Under the pieces are notes generated by a model. The model did no database searches, had not been told where the DNA came from, and saw only the letters and a program-made list of their open reading frames with translations. A program made the position numbers and the translations under genes. DNA of 64,000 nucleotides from SIG589 sp045652465 (GTDB taxonomy: Bacteria > Bacillota > Clostridia > Oscillospirales > Acutalibacteraceae): NCBI GenBank assembly GCA_045652465.1, contig JAZRUI010000012.1:1-64000 (forward strand), read 5' to 3'. Below, one piece after another: positions 22,599 through 31,419 of the stretch. The number at the start of each line of letters is the position of its first letter. Positions within the stretch are counted from its first letter, which is position 1.

Positions 22599-25247
22599 TT
22601 ATGCATTTTTGTCGGCAACGGGCTTCTCGGTTTCAATAAAGTGCTTGCCGTAGTAAGCGTTTAAATACATTTGCTTAATTTCGCTCATGAGCGGATAGCG
22701 CGGGTTAGCGCCTGTGCACTGGTCATCAAATGCCTGTTCAACCATATCATCGAGGCGAGCAAGGAAGTCGTTTTCATCAATGCCGTAATCCTTGATGGTT
22801 GCCTTAATGCCAACCTTTGTTTTGAGGTCGTTGATTGCCTTAATAAGGTTTTCGAGTTTCTCTTCATCGCTCTTGCCGCCAAGGCCCAAGTAATCGGCGA
22901 TTTCAGCATAACGAGCAAGGGCGTGGGGGTGGTCATACTGCGAGAAGGTGCCCATCTTTGCGGGAGCCTCGCAAGCGTTGAAGCGAAGAACCTCTTCAAT
23001 CATAAGCGCGTTTGCAACGCCGTGGGGAAGGTGGTGGAATGCACCAAGCTTGTGAGCCATGGAGTGGCAAACACCAAGGAAAGCGTTTGCAAATGCCATA
23101 CCCGCCATGGTAGCGGCGTTAGCCATTTTTTCGCGTGCCTCAACATCGGTTTGACCGTTATCATAAGCGCGGGGGAGATATTTGAAGATGTTTTTGAGTG
23201 CCTGGAGTGCAAGGCCATCGGTGTAGTCGGTTGCAAGCATTGCGGCATAGGCCTCAACTGCGTGAGTAACAGCGTCGATACCCGATGCGGCAGTGAGTCC
23301 CTTGGGCGCGCTCATATGGAAATCGGTGTCGATGATTGCCATATTGGGGAGAAGCTCATAGTCAGCTAAAGGATATTTAACGCCGGTATCGCCATCGGTG
23401 ATAACTGCGAAAGGAGTAACCTCGGAACCGGTACCTGCCGAGGTGGGAACAGCGATAAAGTATGCCTTTTCGCCCATCTTGGGGAAGGTGTAAACGCGCT
23501 TGCGGATGTCGATAAAGCGCATTGCCATATCCATAAAGTCGGCATCCGGATGCTCATAAAGAACCCACATAATCTTTGCAGCATCCATAGCACTACCGCC
23601 GCCGAGAGCTATAATTGTATCGGGCTGGAAGGCAGCCATTTGCTTTGCGCCATCCTGTGCGTTTTTAAGAGTCGGGTCGGGCTGAACATCAAAGAATGTT
23701 GTGTGAGCTATGCCCATTTCATCGAGTTTGTCGGTAATCGGCTTGGTGTAGCCATTTTGATAGAGGAAGTTATCGGTAACGATAAATGCCTTTTTAGCGC
23801 CGCGAACGGTGCGAAGCTCATCGAGAGCAACGGGCAAGCAGCCCTTCTTGATATAAACCTTTTCAGGTGCGCGGAACCAAAGCATATTTTCCCTTCTTTC
23901 AGCTACTGTTTTGATATTTAAGAGGTGTTTAACGCCTACATTGTCGGAAACGCTGTTGCCGCCCCAAGAGCCGCAACCGAGGGTGAGGGAGGGGGCAAGC
24001 TTAAAGTTGTAGAGGTCGCCAATACCGCCGTGTGCGGAGGGAGTGTTAACGAGAATACGGCAGGTCTTCATGCGAGCTGCAAAGGCATTCAGTTTTTCCT
24101 GCTCGGTAATTTCGTTAAGATATACGGAAGAGGTGTGACCGAAACCGCCATCCTCAACGAGCTTATCAGCCTTGTCGAGTGCATCGGCGAAATCCTTCGC
24201 CTTATACATAGCAAGAACAGGGGAGAGTTTCTCATGAGCGAACTCTTCGGAAAGTTCAACGCTTTCAACCTCACCAATGAGTATCTTGGTTCCTTCGGGA
24301 ACGGCAACATCGGCGAGCGCGGCAATTTTAGCAGCGGGCTGACCAACGATTTTTGCGTTGAGAGCGCCGTTGATGATTATGGTCTTGCGAACCTTTTCGG
24401 TTTCGGTCGGGTCAAGGAAATAGCAGCCGCGGTTAGCAAACTCTTTTTTAACTGCATCATAGATGCTCTCTAAAACGATAACCGACTGCTCGGATGCGCA
24501 AATCATACCATTATCGAAGGTCTTGGAATGAATAATGGAGTTAACTGCGAGGAGAATATTCGCGCTGTCATCAATAATAGCAGGAGTATTACCTGCGCCA
24601 ACGCCGAGAGCGGGTTTGCCGCTGGAATAAGCAGCCTTAACCATACCGGGGCCACCGGTTGCAAGGATGATATCGGCTTCCTTCATAACGGTGTTGGTCA
24701 TCTCTAACGACGGAACATCAATCCAGTCGATGATGCCCTCGGGAGCGCCTGCAGCAACAGCAGCCTCAAGAACGAGTTTTGCAGCAGCAATGGTGCTGTT
24801 CTTTGCGCGGGGATGAGGACTTATGATGATAGCGTTGCGGGTCTTAAGAGCGAGCAAGCACTTGAAGATAGCGGTAGAAGTGGGGTTGGTTGTCGGGATA
24901 ACTGCCGCAACAACACCGATAGGCTCGGCGATTTTCTTGGTGCCGAAGGCCTTATCTTCTTCGATAACACCGCAAGTTTTGGTGTCCTTATAAGCGTTAT
25001 AGATATATTCGGAAGCGTAGTTATTTTTGATAACCTTATCCTCAACTATGCCCATGCCTGTTTCTTCAACTGCCATTTTAGCAAGCGGGATTCTTGCCTT
25101 GTTGGCTGCGGAAGCGGCAGCTAAAAAGATTTTATCAACCTGCTCTTGGGAATAGGTTGCGAATACCTTTTGCGCTTCTCTGGTGCGCGCGATTGCTTCT
25201 TCGAGCTTCTCAACGCTGTCAACGAGTAAATAATTTTTGGTGTCCAT
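22599..25247 (-). CDS. adhE: Bifunctional acetaldehyde-CoA/alcohol dehydrogenase
   Basis: The 882-aa protein reduces acetyl-CoA to ethanol in two NADH-dependent steps. The N-terminal half (to about 440) is CoA-acylating aldehyde dehydrogenase with the catalytic Cys in NGMICASEQSV near 246. The C-terminal half is an iron-dependent alcohol dehydrogenase with the nucleotide-binding IALGGGSAMDAAK near 546 and metal-binding histidines in HSMAHKLGAFHHLPHG near 720. Length matches known AdhE. It regenerates NAD+ in fermentation and forms spirosomes in other species. A Rex-like operator lies 48 bases upstream of its ATG. Confidence 0.97.
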   Translation of the reverse strand: MDTKNYLLVDSVEKLEEAIARTREAQKVFATYSQEQVDKIFLAAASAANKARIPLAKMAVEETGMGIVEDKVIKNNYASEYIYNAYKDTKTCGVIEEDKAFGTKKIAEPIGVVAAVIPTTNPTSTAIFKCLLALKTRNAIIISPHPRAKNSTIAAAKLVLEAAVAAGAPEGIIDWIDVPSLEMTNTVMKEADIILATGGPGMVKAAYSSGKPALGVGAGNTPAIIDDSANILLAVNSIIHSKTFDNGMICASEQSVIVLESIYDAVKKEFANRGCYFLDPTETEKVRKTIIINGALNAKIVGQPAAKIAALADVAVPEGTKILIGEVESVELSEEFAHEKLSPVLAMYKAKDFADALDKADKLVEDGGFGHTSSVYLNEITEQEKLNAFAARMKTCRILVNTPSAHGGIGDLYNFKLAPSLTLGCGSWGGNSVSDNVGVKHLLNIKTVAERRENMLWFRAPEKVYIKKGCLPVALDELRTVRGAKKAFIVTDNFLYQNGYTKPITDKLDEMGIAHTTFFDVQPDPTLKNAQDGAKQMAAFQPDTIIALGGGSAMDAAKIMWVLYEHPDADFMDMAMRFIDIRKRVYTFPKMGEKAYFIAVPTSAGTGSEVTPFAVITDGDTGVKYPLADYELLPNMAIIDTDFHMSAPKGLTAASGIDAVTHAVEAYAAMLATDYTDGLALQALKNIFKYLPRAYDNGQTDVEAREKMANAATMAGMAFANAFLGVCHSMAHKLGAFHHLPHGVANALMIEEVLRFNACEAPAKMGTFSQYDHPHALARYAEIADYLGLGGKSDEEKLENLIKAINDLKTKVGIKATIKDYGIDENDFLARLDDMVEQAFDDQCTGANPRYPLMSEIKQMYLNAYYGKHFIETEKPVADKNA

Positions 25248-25294
25248 TTTGCGGCCTCCTAATAAATTGCTATAGTGATTTGCGCTATCTTGCT

Positions 25295-25312
25295 TTGATA
25301 TTATTTTAACAA
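25295..25312 (-). promoter_or_regulatory. Candidate Rex operator of adhE
   Basis: TTGATATTATTTTAACAA matches the clostridial Rex consensus TTGTTAA-N4-TTAACAA at 12 of 14 defined positions. It lies 48 bases upstream of adhE. Rex is an NADH-sensing repressor known to control adhE in clostridia; a rex gene is not in the window. Confidence 0.55.
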
Positions 25313-25353
25313 TCAGGCGCGGTTTTGAGAATTCTTAAAACGGATAAAAGGTG

Positions 25354-25369
25354 TTATCAAAATTGATAA
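25354..25369. promoter_or_regulatory. Inverted repeat upstream of adhE
   Basis: TTATCA-AAAT-TGATAA is a 6-4-6 dyad about 105 bases upstream of adhE. It could be a second operator, for example for the neighbouring LysR-type regulator. Confidence 0.35.
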
Positions 25370-25385
25370 TACCAAAAAACTATAA

Positions 25386-25415
25386 TAAAAACGCCTACCG
25401 CGCAGGGTAGGCGTT
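25386..25415 (-). terminator. Terminator of the LysR-type gene
   Basis: AACGCCTACC and GGTAGGCGTT form a 10-pair stem; read on the minus strand it is followed by a T-run. Confidence 0.85.
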
Positions 25416-25420
25416 AAGAT

Positions 25421-26347
25421 TTATATGTATTTTCGCTTTGATTCGCTAAGCTCGGTTATAAACTGCCTATCAAGCTTTGAAAGCTTGTAACCTTTTTTGT
25501 ATATAAGGATATCTTTATAGATTTTTTTGTTATCGGTGCATTGCTTCAAAACTAAATTATATCGTTTTAGGAGATTTTCGGGCGCAGGCGAAACCCACAT
25601 AAAGGTTTCGGGGTTGGAGGATAACAAATCATATTGACTTGCGCGTTCGAAAATGAAAATGCGCCGTTCAATGTTATCGGGCAGTTCTTCTTTAACAACC
25701 TTTGAAAGCGGCATCGAAGGAACATAAGGGTCAGCGTGCGCGATTTCGATATAATTCGTCAAATCCTTAAATGTGATGTTATCTTTTTTAGCAAGCGGGC
25801 TATCGGCGCTCATAATAAGGGAATAGGTAAATTCGGTTACAAGCTCATAATCGAAACCTTTTTCCTCGAGCATCGATTTAAAATAAACATCATAGTTTTC
25901 GGCATAGCGAATGATGCCGAGCTTATAATCGTGGTTAACCATATTGTGAATGGTGCGCTGCGAATTTGTTTCCTTATAAAAGACTTCGGCGGGTTGGCTC
26001 GAAAGAGTTTTTGAAAAATTCGCAAAAGCTTCCGAAATATAATAAGCGCGCGGAACCGAAATGGAAAACTTTTGTTTCTTGGGAGCGCCGTCTTTATAAA
26101 AGCGTTCAACCTCATCGATTTGGTTGAGAATGCCTTTAGCAAAATTAATGAATTCTTCGCCCTCGGGGGTCAATTTCATACCATTTTGTGTGCGCTCGAA
26201 AATAGTGATACCAAGGTCGATTTCGAGCTCTTTAATAGAACGGCTGATGTTCGGGGCTGCGATAAGCAACTCCTCAGAAGCCTTTCCGAGGGAACCAGCC
26301 TTTGCAACCGTGAGAGCGTGTTTCATATGCAATAAATTCAAAATCAT
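25421..26347 (-). CDS. LysR-family transcriptional regulator
   Basis: The 308-aa protein has an N-terminal winged HTH (LLHMKHALTVAKAGSLGKAS, then LLIAAPNISRSIKELEIDLG and IFERTQNGMKLTPEGEEFI) and a periplasmic-binding-like effector domain in the remaining ~220 residues. ATG 26347 is the first plausible start; the reading frame continues upstream, but that part is the antisense of the tRNA-Leu and is not coding. It lies just upstream of adhE on the same strand, separated by a terminator. Effector unknown. Confidence 0.85.
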   Translation of the reverse strand: MILNLLHMKHALTVAKAGSLGKASEELLIAAPNISRSIKELEIDLGITIFERTQNGMKLTPEGEEFINFAKGILNQIDEVERFYKDGAPKKQKFSISVPRAYYISEAFANFSKTLSSQPAEVFYKETNSQRTIHNMVNHDYKLGIIRYAENYDVYFKSMLEEKGFDYELVTEFTYSLIMSADSPLAKKDNITFKDLTNYIEIAHADPYVPSMPLSKVVKEELPDNIERRIFIFERASQYDLLSSNPETFMWVSPAPENLLKRYNLVLKQCTDNKKIYKDILIYKKGYKLSKLDRQFITELSESKRKYI

Positions 26348-26474
26348 CACCGCCGAGTAGTGTTTTTTTAATATTATAGCATCTAATACCCGCAAATTCA
26401 ACGAGCAGTATGTTTTTTTGATAAATATAAAAATAAAACGAGCGCCTACCAAAAAGTAAGTGCTCGTTTTATTT

Positions 26475-26557
26475 TGGTGCGGGTGAAGGGACTCGAACCC
26501 CCACGCCAAGGCGCCAGCTCCTAAGGCTGGTGCGTCTGCCAATTCCGCCACACCCGC
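26475..26557 (-). tRNA. tRNA-Leu (anticodon UAG), CCA encoded
   Basis: The minus strand folds as a class-II tRNA: acceptor GCGGGTG pairs with CACCCGC, and discriminator A and an encoded CCA follow. The anticodon stem CAGC/GCTG encloses CTTAGGA with anticodon TAG. A short variable arm and the T-arm (GGGGGTTCGAGTCCC) are present. Confidence 0.97.
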
Positions 26558-26568
26558 GCGCAAGCATT

Positions 26569-26597
26569 ATTTTAAACGAAATATCTCCGATTGTCAA
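26569..26597 (-). promoter_or_regulatory. Sigma-A promoter of tRNA-Leu
   Basis: On the minus strand TTGACA (26597-26592), a 17-base spacer and TAAAAT (26574-26569) end 11 bases before the tRNA 5' end. Confidence 0.85.
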
Positions 26598-26709
26598 GTG
26601 TGTTTTCCTTGTATTGATAAGTATTTTGTGTTAAAATATTAATGTGAATTTTCGCTTTATCACAAAACAACACATTTTCGTATTATATAGTATGAAAGTG
26701 GGTGTTTTG

Positions 26710-27345
26710 ATGCGTTTTAGGCGAAAAAAACGGCGTTTTATTATTGCCGTTATAATCGCAGTTTTAATATTTTCTTTGTTGGCTTTTCTTTATGCCGATA
26801 GAAATTTAAGGTTCTTAATTCTTGAAATGTCCGAAAACAAGGTTGGTTCAATGATGTCGGACTGCGCAAACGCCGCGGTTAACCGCGCTGTTAAAGAAAA
26901 CGGCATCGAATATGATGATATTATAAGGGTCGCGCGGGATGGCAACAATAATATAACCTCCTTGCAAACCGATATCATTAAGCTCAACGAAATAAGAACC
27001 GAAATCGATTATCTCTTTTCCGAGGAAATGAACAAAAGCCCGCATATTTTCTTGGAAATACCTATCGGAACAATAATAGGAAATGAATACACTGTGGGCA
27101 GGGGCCCGAAACTAAATTTCAAACTGGATTTATCGGTTAATACCTCAACAGGCTATACCAGCAAATTTTATGCTGCGGGAATAAATCAAACTTTGCATCA
27201 AATTTGCGTTGAGGTTTCGGGGAGCGCTTATTTGCTTTCTCCTTGGTATAAAACCTCTATTGATTTTTCAACATCATATATCGTTGCTGAAACGGTTATA
27301 ACGGGCATCGTTCCCGAAACTATGGCGGATTTAAATTTAAACTAA
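26710..27345 (+). CDS. yunB: Sporulation protein YunB
   Basis: The 211-aa protein has a basic N-terminus and one membrane helix (RRFIIAVIIAVLIFSLLAFLY, residues 8-28). The extracytoplasmic domain carries family features: NRAVKENGIEYDDII near 70, the HIFLEIPIGTIIGN segment near 122, and LSPWYKTSIDFSTSYIVAET near the end. YunB is a mother-cell sporulation protein in Bacillus of uncertain biochemical role. ATG 26710 with GTGGGTG upstream is preferred over two upstream starts. It is followed by ligA ten bases later. Confidence 0.85.
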   Translation: MRFRRKKRRFIIAVIIAVLIFSLLAFLYADRNLRFLILEMSENKVGSMMSDCANAAVNRAVKENGIEYDDIIRVARDGNNNITSLQTDIIKLNEIRTEIDYLFSEEMNKSPHIFLEIPIGTIIGNEYTVGRGPKLNFKLDLSVNTSTGYTSKFYAAGINQTLHQICVEVSGSAYLLSPWYKTSIDFSTSYIVAETVITGIVPETMADLNLN

Positions 27346-27355
27346 AGGTGATAAA

Positions 27356-29335
27356 ATGACAGAGCGTGAAGCAAAACAAAAAATCGATGCATTATCGGCG
27401 CAGCTTAGATATCACAGTGTGAAATATTATGTTGATGATAGCCCCGAGATTGAAGATTATGAATATGATATGATGATGCGGGAGCTTCGCGGTTTGGAGG
27501 AATCTTTCCCGCAATTCGCTATGCCCGATTCGCCCACAAAGGTTGTTGGCGGCGCAGCGGCGCTTCAATTTTCTGCCGTTAACCATTCGGTTAAAATGGA
27601 AAGCCTTTTAGATGCTTTCAGTTTTGAAGAGTTAGAGGCTTTTGATAAGAGGGTTGCCGCCGATGCAGGTTCGGTTATATATTCGGTTGAACCTAAAATC
27701 GATGGTCTTTCGGTTGCGCTCGAATATGAAAACAGTTTGTTTGTTCGCGGCGCAACTCGCGGCGATGGTGTTACGGGCGAAAATGTTACCGCCAACCTTA
27801 TGACCGTTAAATCTATCCCCAAAAAGATTGATTTCCTCGGAAAACTTATCGTTCGCGGCGAGGTTTATATGTCGCACGATAGTTTTATGCGCCTTGTCGA
27901 AAGGCAGGAAAATTTGGGCGAAAAAACTGCCAAAAATCCTCGCAACGCGGCTGCAGGTTCTTTAAGGCAAAAGAATCCTAAAATAACTGCGCAACGCGAT
28001 TTGGATATATTCGTGTTCAACATTCAGCAAATCGAAGGCAAAGAAATCAAGAGCCATGTTGAATCGCTCGATTTTTTGAAGAGTTTGGGCTTTTCGGTTC
28101 TTCCCAGTTATAAAAAGTGCGGCTCTATTTCCGAGGCAATAACCGAAATAGAGAAAATAGGCGAGAGCAGGGGAGAATTGCCCTTTGATATTGATGGCGC
28201 CGTTATTAAGATTGATGAGCTTTCAATTCGCGATAACATCGGCAGCACTTCGAAATATCCCAAATGGGCTATCGCTTATAAATATCCGCCCGAAGAAAAA
28301 GAAACTATCCTTCAAAAAATTGAAATTAATGTTGGCCGAACAGGCGCTTTAACTCCAACTGCGGAGTTCACTCCGATTTCGCTTGCAGGAACAACGGTTA
28401 GCCGCGCAGTTTTGCATAATCAGGATTTTATAAACGAAAAAAGCATTTGCATAGGCGATACGATAATTGTTCGAAAAGCGGGAGATATTATTCCCGAGGT
28501 TGTTGGGGTTTCGAAGCATGCTCTTGGCGGAGAGGTTTTCAAAATGCCCGATATTTGTCCTTCCTGCGGCGCAAAGGTTTCGCGCGAAGAAGGAGAAGCC
28601 GCTGTTCGCTGCACCAATACCGATTGTCCCGCCCAGCTTTTGCGCCACTTGATTCACTATGCTTCGCGTGATGCTATGGATATTGAGGGCTTGGGACCCG
28701 CTGTTTTGAGCACATTGCTTGATGAAAATTTAATTTCGTCAACGCTCGACCTATATTCCTTAAAAACCGAGGATATTTGCGCCCTTGAAGGCTTTGGAGC
28801 CAAATCGGCGGATAATTTGATAGCCGCTATCAATAAGTCGAAAGAGAACGATTTTTATCGATTTATTTATGCTCTCGGCATTCGCCATATCGGCAACAAG
28901 GCGGCAAAACTTTTAGTCAGCAAATTCAATACCATTGACGATATCATGAACGCAAGCGTTGATGCGTTAGCGGAAATTGAAGGCTTCGGTCAAATTATGG
29001 CGCAAAGCGTTTTTGATTATTTTGCGCTCTCGCAAACAGCTGAAATGATTGAAAAATTCAAGCAAATCGGCGTTAATATGCAGGCCGAAGTTAAGGCACT
29101 TGAGGATGCTCGTTTTGAGGGCAAAACCTTCGTTTTAACGGGAACTCTCGAAAAATATAAGCGCAGCGAGGCTGCCGCTATTATCGAGTCGATGGGCGGA
29201 AAAACCGCTTCATCGGTTTCTAAAAAGACCGATTTTGTTCTTGCGGGCGAAAGCGCAGGCAGCAAACTCGATAAGGCAAATGAACTCGGTGTTGCGGTTA
29301 TATCCGAGAGCGAATTTGAAGAAATGATAAAATAG
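27356..29335 (+). CDS. ligA: NAD-dependent DNA ligase
   Basis: The 659-aa protein has the full LigA order: NAD-binding Ia domain at the N-terminus, the adenylation domain with the AMP-accepting lysine in YSVEPKIDGLSVAL near 111, and GNPR-type sequence KTAKNPRNAAAGSLR near 190. The OB fold follows, then a four-Cys zinc finger (CPSCGAKV...CTNTDCPAQ near 400), an HhH domain, and a C-terminal BRCT (LEKYKRSEAAAIIESMGGK near 600). It seals nicks during replication and repair. The 20-base downstream MBL gene is probably co-transcribed. Confidence 0.97.
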   Translation: MTEREAKQKIDALSAQLRYHSVKYYVDDSPEIEDYEYDMMMRELRGLEESFPQFAMPDSPTKVVGGAAALQFSAVNHSVKMESLLDAFSFEELEAFDKRVAADAGSVIYSVEPKIDGLSVALEYENSLFVRGATRGDGVTGENVTANLMTVKSIPKKIDFLGKLIVRGEVYMSHDSFMRLVERQENLGEKTAKNPRNAAAGSLRQKNPKITAQRDLDIFVFNIQQIEGKEIKSHVESLDFLKSLGFSVLPSYKKCGSISEAITEIEKIGESRGELPFDIDGAVIKIDELSIRDNIGSTSKYPKWAIAYKYPPEEKETILQKIEINVGRTGALTPTAEFTPISLAGTTVSRAVLHNQDFINEKSICIGDTIIVRKAGDIIPEVVGVSKHALGGEVFKMPDICPSCGAKVSREEGEAAVRCTNTDCPAQLLRHLIHYASRDAMDIEGLGPAVLSTLLDENLISSTLDLYSLKTEDICALEGFGAKSADNLIAAINKSKENDFYRFIYALGIRHIGNKAAKLLVSKFNTIDDIMNASVDALAEIEGFGQIMAQSVFDYFALSQTAEMIEKFKQIGVNMQAEVKALEDARFEGKTFVLTGTLEKYKRSEAAAIIESMGGKTASSVSKKTDFVLAGESAGSKLDKANELGVAVISESEFEEMIK

Positions 29336-29346
29336 CAGGTGATTTT

Positions 29347-30099
29347 TTGTTATTAAAATTTTTGGGTACCGGCGCCGCCGATAGAATGAATCTTCCTCAA
29401 GATGATGATTTTTCTAATAAAGACCACCGTCGATGTGCGTGTGCATTGCTTGATGGGCATATTATGCTCGACTGTGGACCTCACGCTTTAAATGCTCTCA
29501 CTGCGGCAAATGTTTCGCTTTATGATATAACCGATATCATAATAACCCATAGACATTGCGACCATTTTAATATCGAAAATATCAACAAAATTGCCGAATG
29601 CGGCGGTGTTCGCCTTTGGCTTCGAGATGGAGAGCTTATTAGTGGTTGCGATGCTCAAATAATATATATGAAGCTCTTTAAGCAGTATATTATCGATGAT
29701 TTAACCGTAATCGGTCTTCCTGCTAATCATGAGCCCGAAGTCTTTCCGCAGCACCTTTATATAACCGATGGCGAAAAGAAGCTTTATTATGCGCTTGATG
29801 GCGCGTGGATACTAAATGAAACCGTTAAGTTTTTGAAGGGCGCGGAGCTTAATGCCATCGTTTTGGATGCAACGGTAGGGGACTATAGCGGAGATTTCCG
29901 TTTAGGGGAGCATAACAGCATTCCGATGATAAGACTTATCGTTGATTCAATGCGAACCTTAAAGATAATTAACGACAAAACCGATATTCTTTTGAGTCAT
30001 ATTGCTTGTTGCTTGCATAAATCTCACGAGGAAACGCAACAAATCCTTGAAAGGGATGGATTTATTGCGGCATATGATGGATTTTCTCTAACGATTTAG
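29347..30099 (+). CDS. MBL-fold metallo-hydrolase
   Basis: The 250-aa protein has a metallo-beta-lactamase fold. The metal motif THRHCDHF (near residue 66) corresponds to HxHxDH; a further metal His/Asp is in LPANHEPEVF and YYALDGAWIL. It is similar in size to PhnP/RNase Z-like phosphodiesterases, and the conserved GTGAADRMNLP start resembles PhnP-type enzymes. The TTG start is preceded by AGGTGA. Substrate unknown. Confidence 0.8.
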   Translation: MLLKFLGTGAADRMNLPQDDDFSNKDHRRCACALLDGHIMLDCGPHALNALTAANVSLYDITDIIITHRHCDHFNIENINKIAECGGVRLWLRDGELISGCDAQIIYMKLFKQYIIDDLTVIGLPANHEPEVFPQHLYITDGEKKLYYALDGAWILNETVKFLKGAELNAIVLDATVGDYSGDFRLGEHNSIPMIRLIVDSMRTLKIINDKTDILLSHIACCLHKSHEETQQILERDGFIAAYDGFSLTI

Positions 30100-30111
30100 C
30101 AGGGTATTATA

Positions 30112-30129
30112 TTGTTAAAAAATTAACAA
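30112..30129. promoter_or_regulatory. Perfect Rex-consensus palindrome after the MBL gene
   Basis: TTGTTAA-AAAA-TTAACAA matches the clostridial Rex consensus at all defined positions, but no gene starts nearby on either strand. It could equally be a weak AT-only terminator stem. Confidence 0.3.
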
Positions 30130-30680
30130 TAGGGGAATTTTTAAGATAATTTCAGCCCTTTTTCGACCCGTAGCCTATGCCTTCAAGGCCTCTTTTGGTC
30201 ATATCAAGCATGAAAAGGCGAGATAGTATTATATAAAACCTAACTTTTTTTACATAATTTCGTTTAAAATCCATTTTGCCAAATCGCTTTATAATTTATG
30301 TTAACCTAACCGGCTGATAACTTTTGGTTGGTCCGATTATAAAATTTTATCCGATAGAATTGCTCCGATTGATGCTTTCTATAAGAAAAAATAACTGAAC
30401 GGCTAAAAAAGCAGCCTCTCAGTTTTTTTCGGGAATACCTAAGGTATGGACGAGAAATTTCTATTCGATGCGTTTTTTATAAAATGTTAAAGAAAAGTAT
30501 TTTGTGAAGCAGTTTGATGATAATTAAGGTTTAGCAAAATTAAAATCAGCAATGTAATGCGTGTGTAACAAAACTAATACATTTAATATTATTGTATAAT
30601 TGTGGGAGAGTATGGGTTTGAGGGTGCGAAAGGCATAAAAAGCACTAAAAGCCCGTTTTTCCCCTAAAACCCCTTCCCTT
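30130..30680. other. Gene-free left flank of the small mobile element
   Basis: No ORF or known RNA is supported here. TTTACATAA at 30248-30256 recurs at 33321-33329 on the far side of the element, and TTGTATAATT at 30592 is a half copy of the inverted-repeat sites. A short dyad AATACCT/AGGTAT-like occurs near 30435. The left border of the element may lie here. Confidence 0.4.
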
Positions 30681-30710
30681 AATTATACAAAATATTCATT
30701 TTGTATAATT
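30681..30710. repeat. Dif-like inverted-repeat site, left copy
   Basis: AATTATACAAAA and TTTTGTATAATT (12-bp perfect arms) flank a 6-bp centre; counted as 11-6-11 this is exactly the 28-bp geometry of Xer sites. A similar site with identical arms but a 10-bp centre occurs at 33220-33253. Confidence 0.6.
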
Positions 30711-30881
30711 GCAAAGGTGCAATTAATGGCGCTTTGCGGGACAATGCCCCCTAGCAAAGCACCTTACAAAATGACCGTTTTGTAGAATTGCGGATTTCTC
30801 CTTTCTTTGAAACTCGCATAAGCGGCGACGCGCCACATTCCGAGTTTCAATTTACACCATAAGTCCTTGCTTGTCAAGGGC

Positions 30882-31379
30882 TTATTTTATTTCGTTAGCC
30901 ATAGCATAAATGAATGTAACTGCTTCATTGCTATGATTCAACAAATGCTGCACCTTTTTAAGGTCTCGACCGCATTTATTGAAATACTCAACCGCGAATG
31001 CCTTTCGCAAGCTATGCGGACTTACATGTTCTCGAACGCGAAACGCTTTCGCCGCTCGGCGCAAATCCTTAAAAATGGCTTGGCGCGTTCTTCGCTTAAG
31101 CGGGTTTATGCGATGCTCAAACACCCAATATCGACCCGCGTTTTCATATGCGCGCTCGCGCAGTTCTAGCGGCAAATATACAACCCTTGTCTTCCCCGTT
31201 TTTTCTTCTTTTATCGTGAAACGGCTGCGGTCAGGTCGAACAGATTCGGGCTTAAGCCGCAGCACATCCCCAATCCTCAAACCCGTTGCTAAACTAATCT
31301 CGCAAGCGAGCCTATTCTCGGGCATTAATGCCGCGAGTATATGCTCCAAAATTTCGCTTGTAACCCATTGACTACGCAT
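30882..31379 (-). CDS. Minimal tyrosine recombinase (catalytic domain only)
   Basis: The 165-aa protein contains the complete tyrosine-recombinase active site: Arg in ATGLRIGDVL (near 34), Lys in KTGKTRVVYLP (near 61), PHSLRKAF with His and Arg (near 120), His in LLNHSNEAVTFIYA and the Tyr nucleophile (near 158). It has no N-terminal core-binding domain. The ATG at 31379 is well supported by AAAGGAG, so the short form is the real gene rather than a fragment. It follows the Rep gene by 40 bases in one operon. It presumably integrates or resolves the small element. Confidence 0.85.
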   Translation of the reverse strand: MRSQWVTSEILEHILAALMPENRLACEISLATGLRIGDVLRLKPESVRPDRSRFTIKEEKTGKTRVVYLPLELRERAYENAGRYWVFEHRINPLKRRTRQAIFKDLRRAAKAFRVREHVSPHSLRKAFAVEYFNKCGRDLKKVQHLLNHSNEAVTFIYAMANEIK

Positions 31380-31419
31380 AAAATTGTCTCCTTTTTACAA
31401 TACTAAAAATGTTAACTCA

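Noticed and set aside
26348..26563. N-terminal extension of the LysR-type protein
   Set aside because: The extended frame is the translation of the tRNA-Leu and its spacer; the HTH starts normally at ATG 26347.
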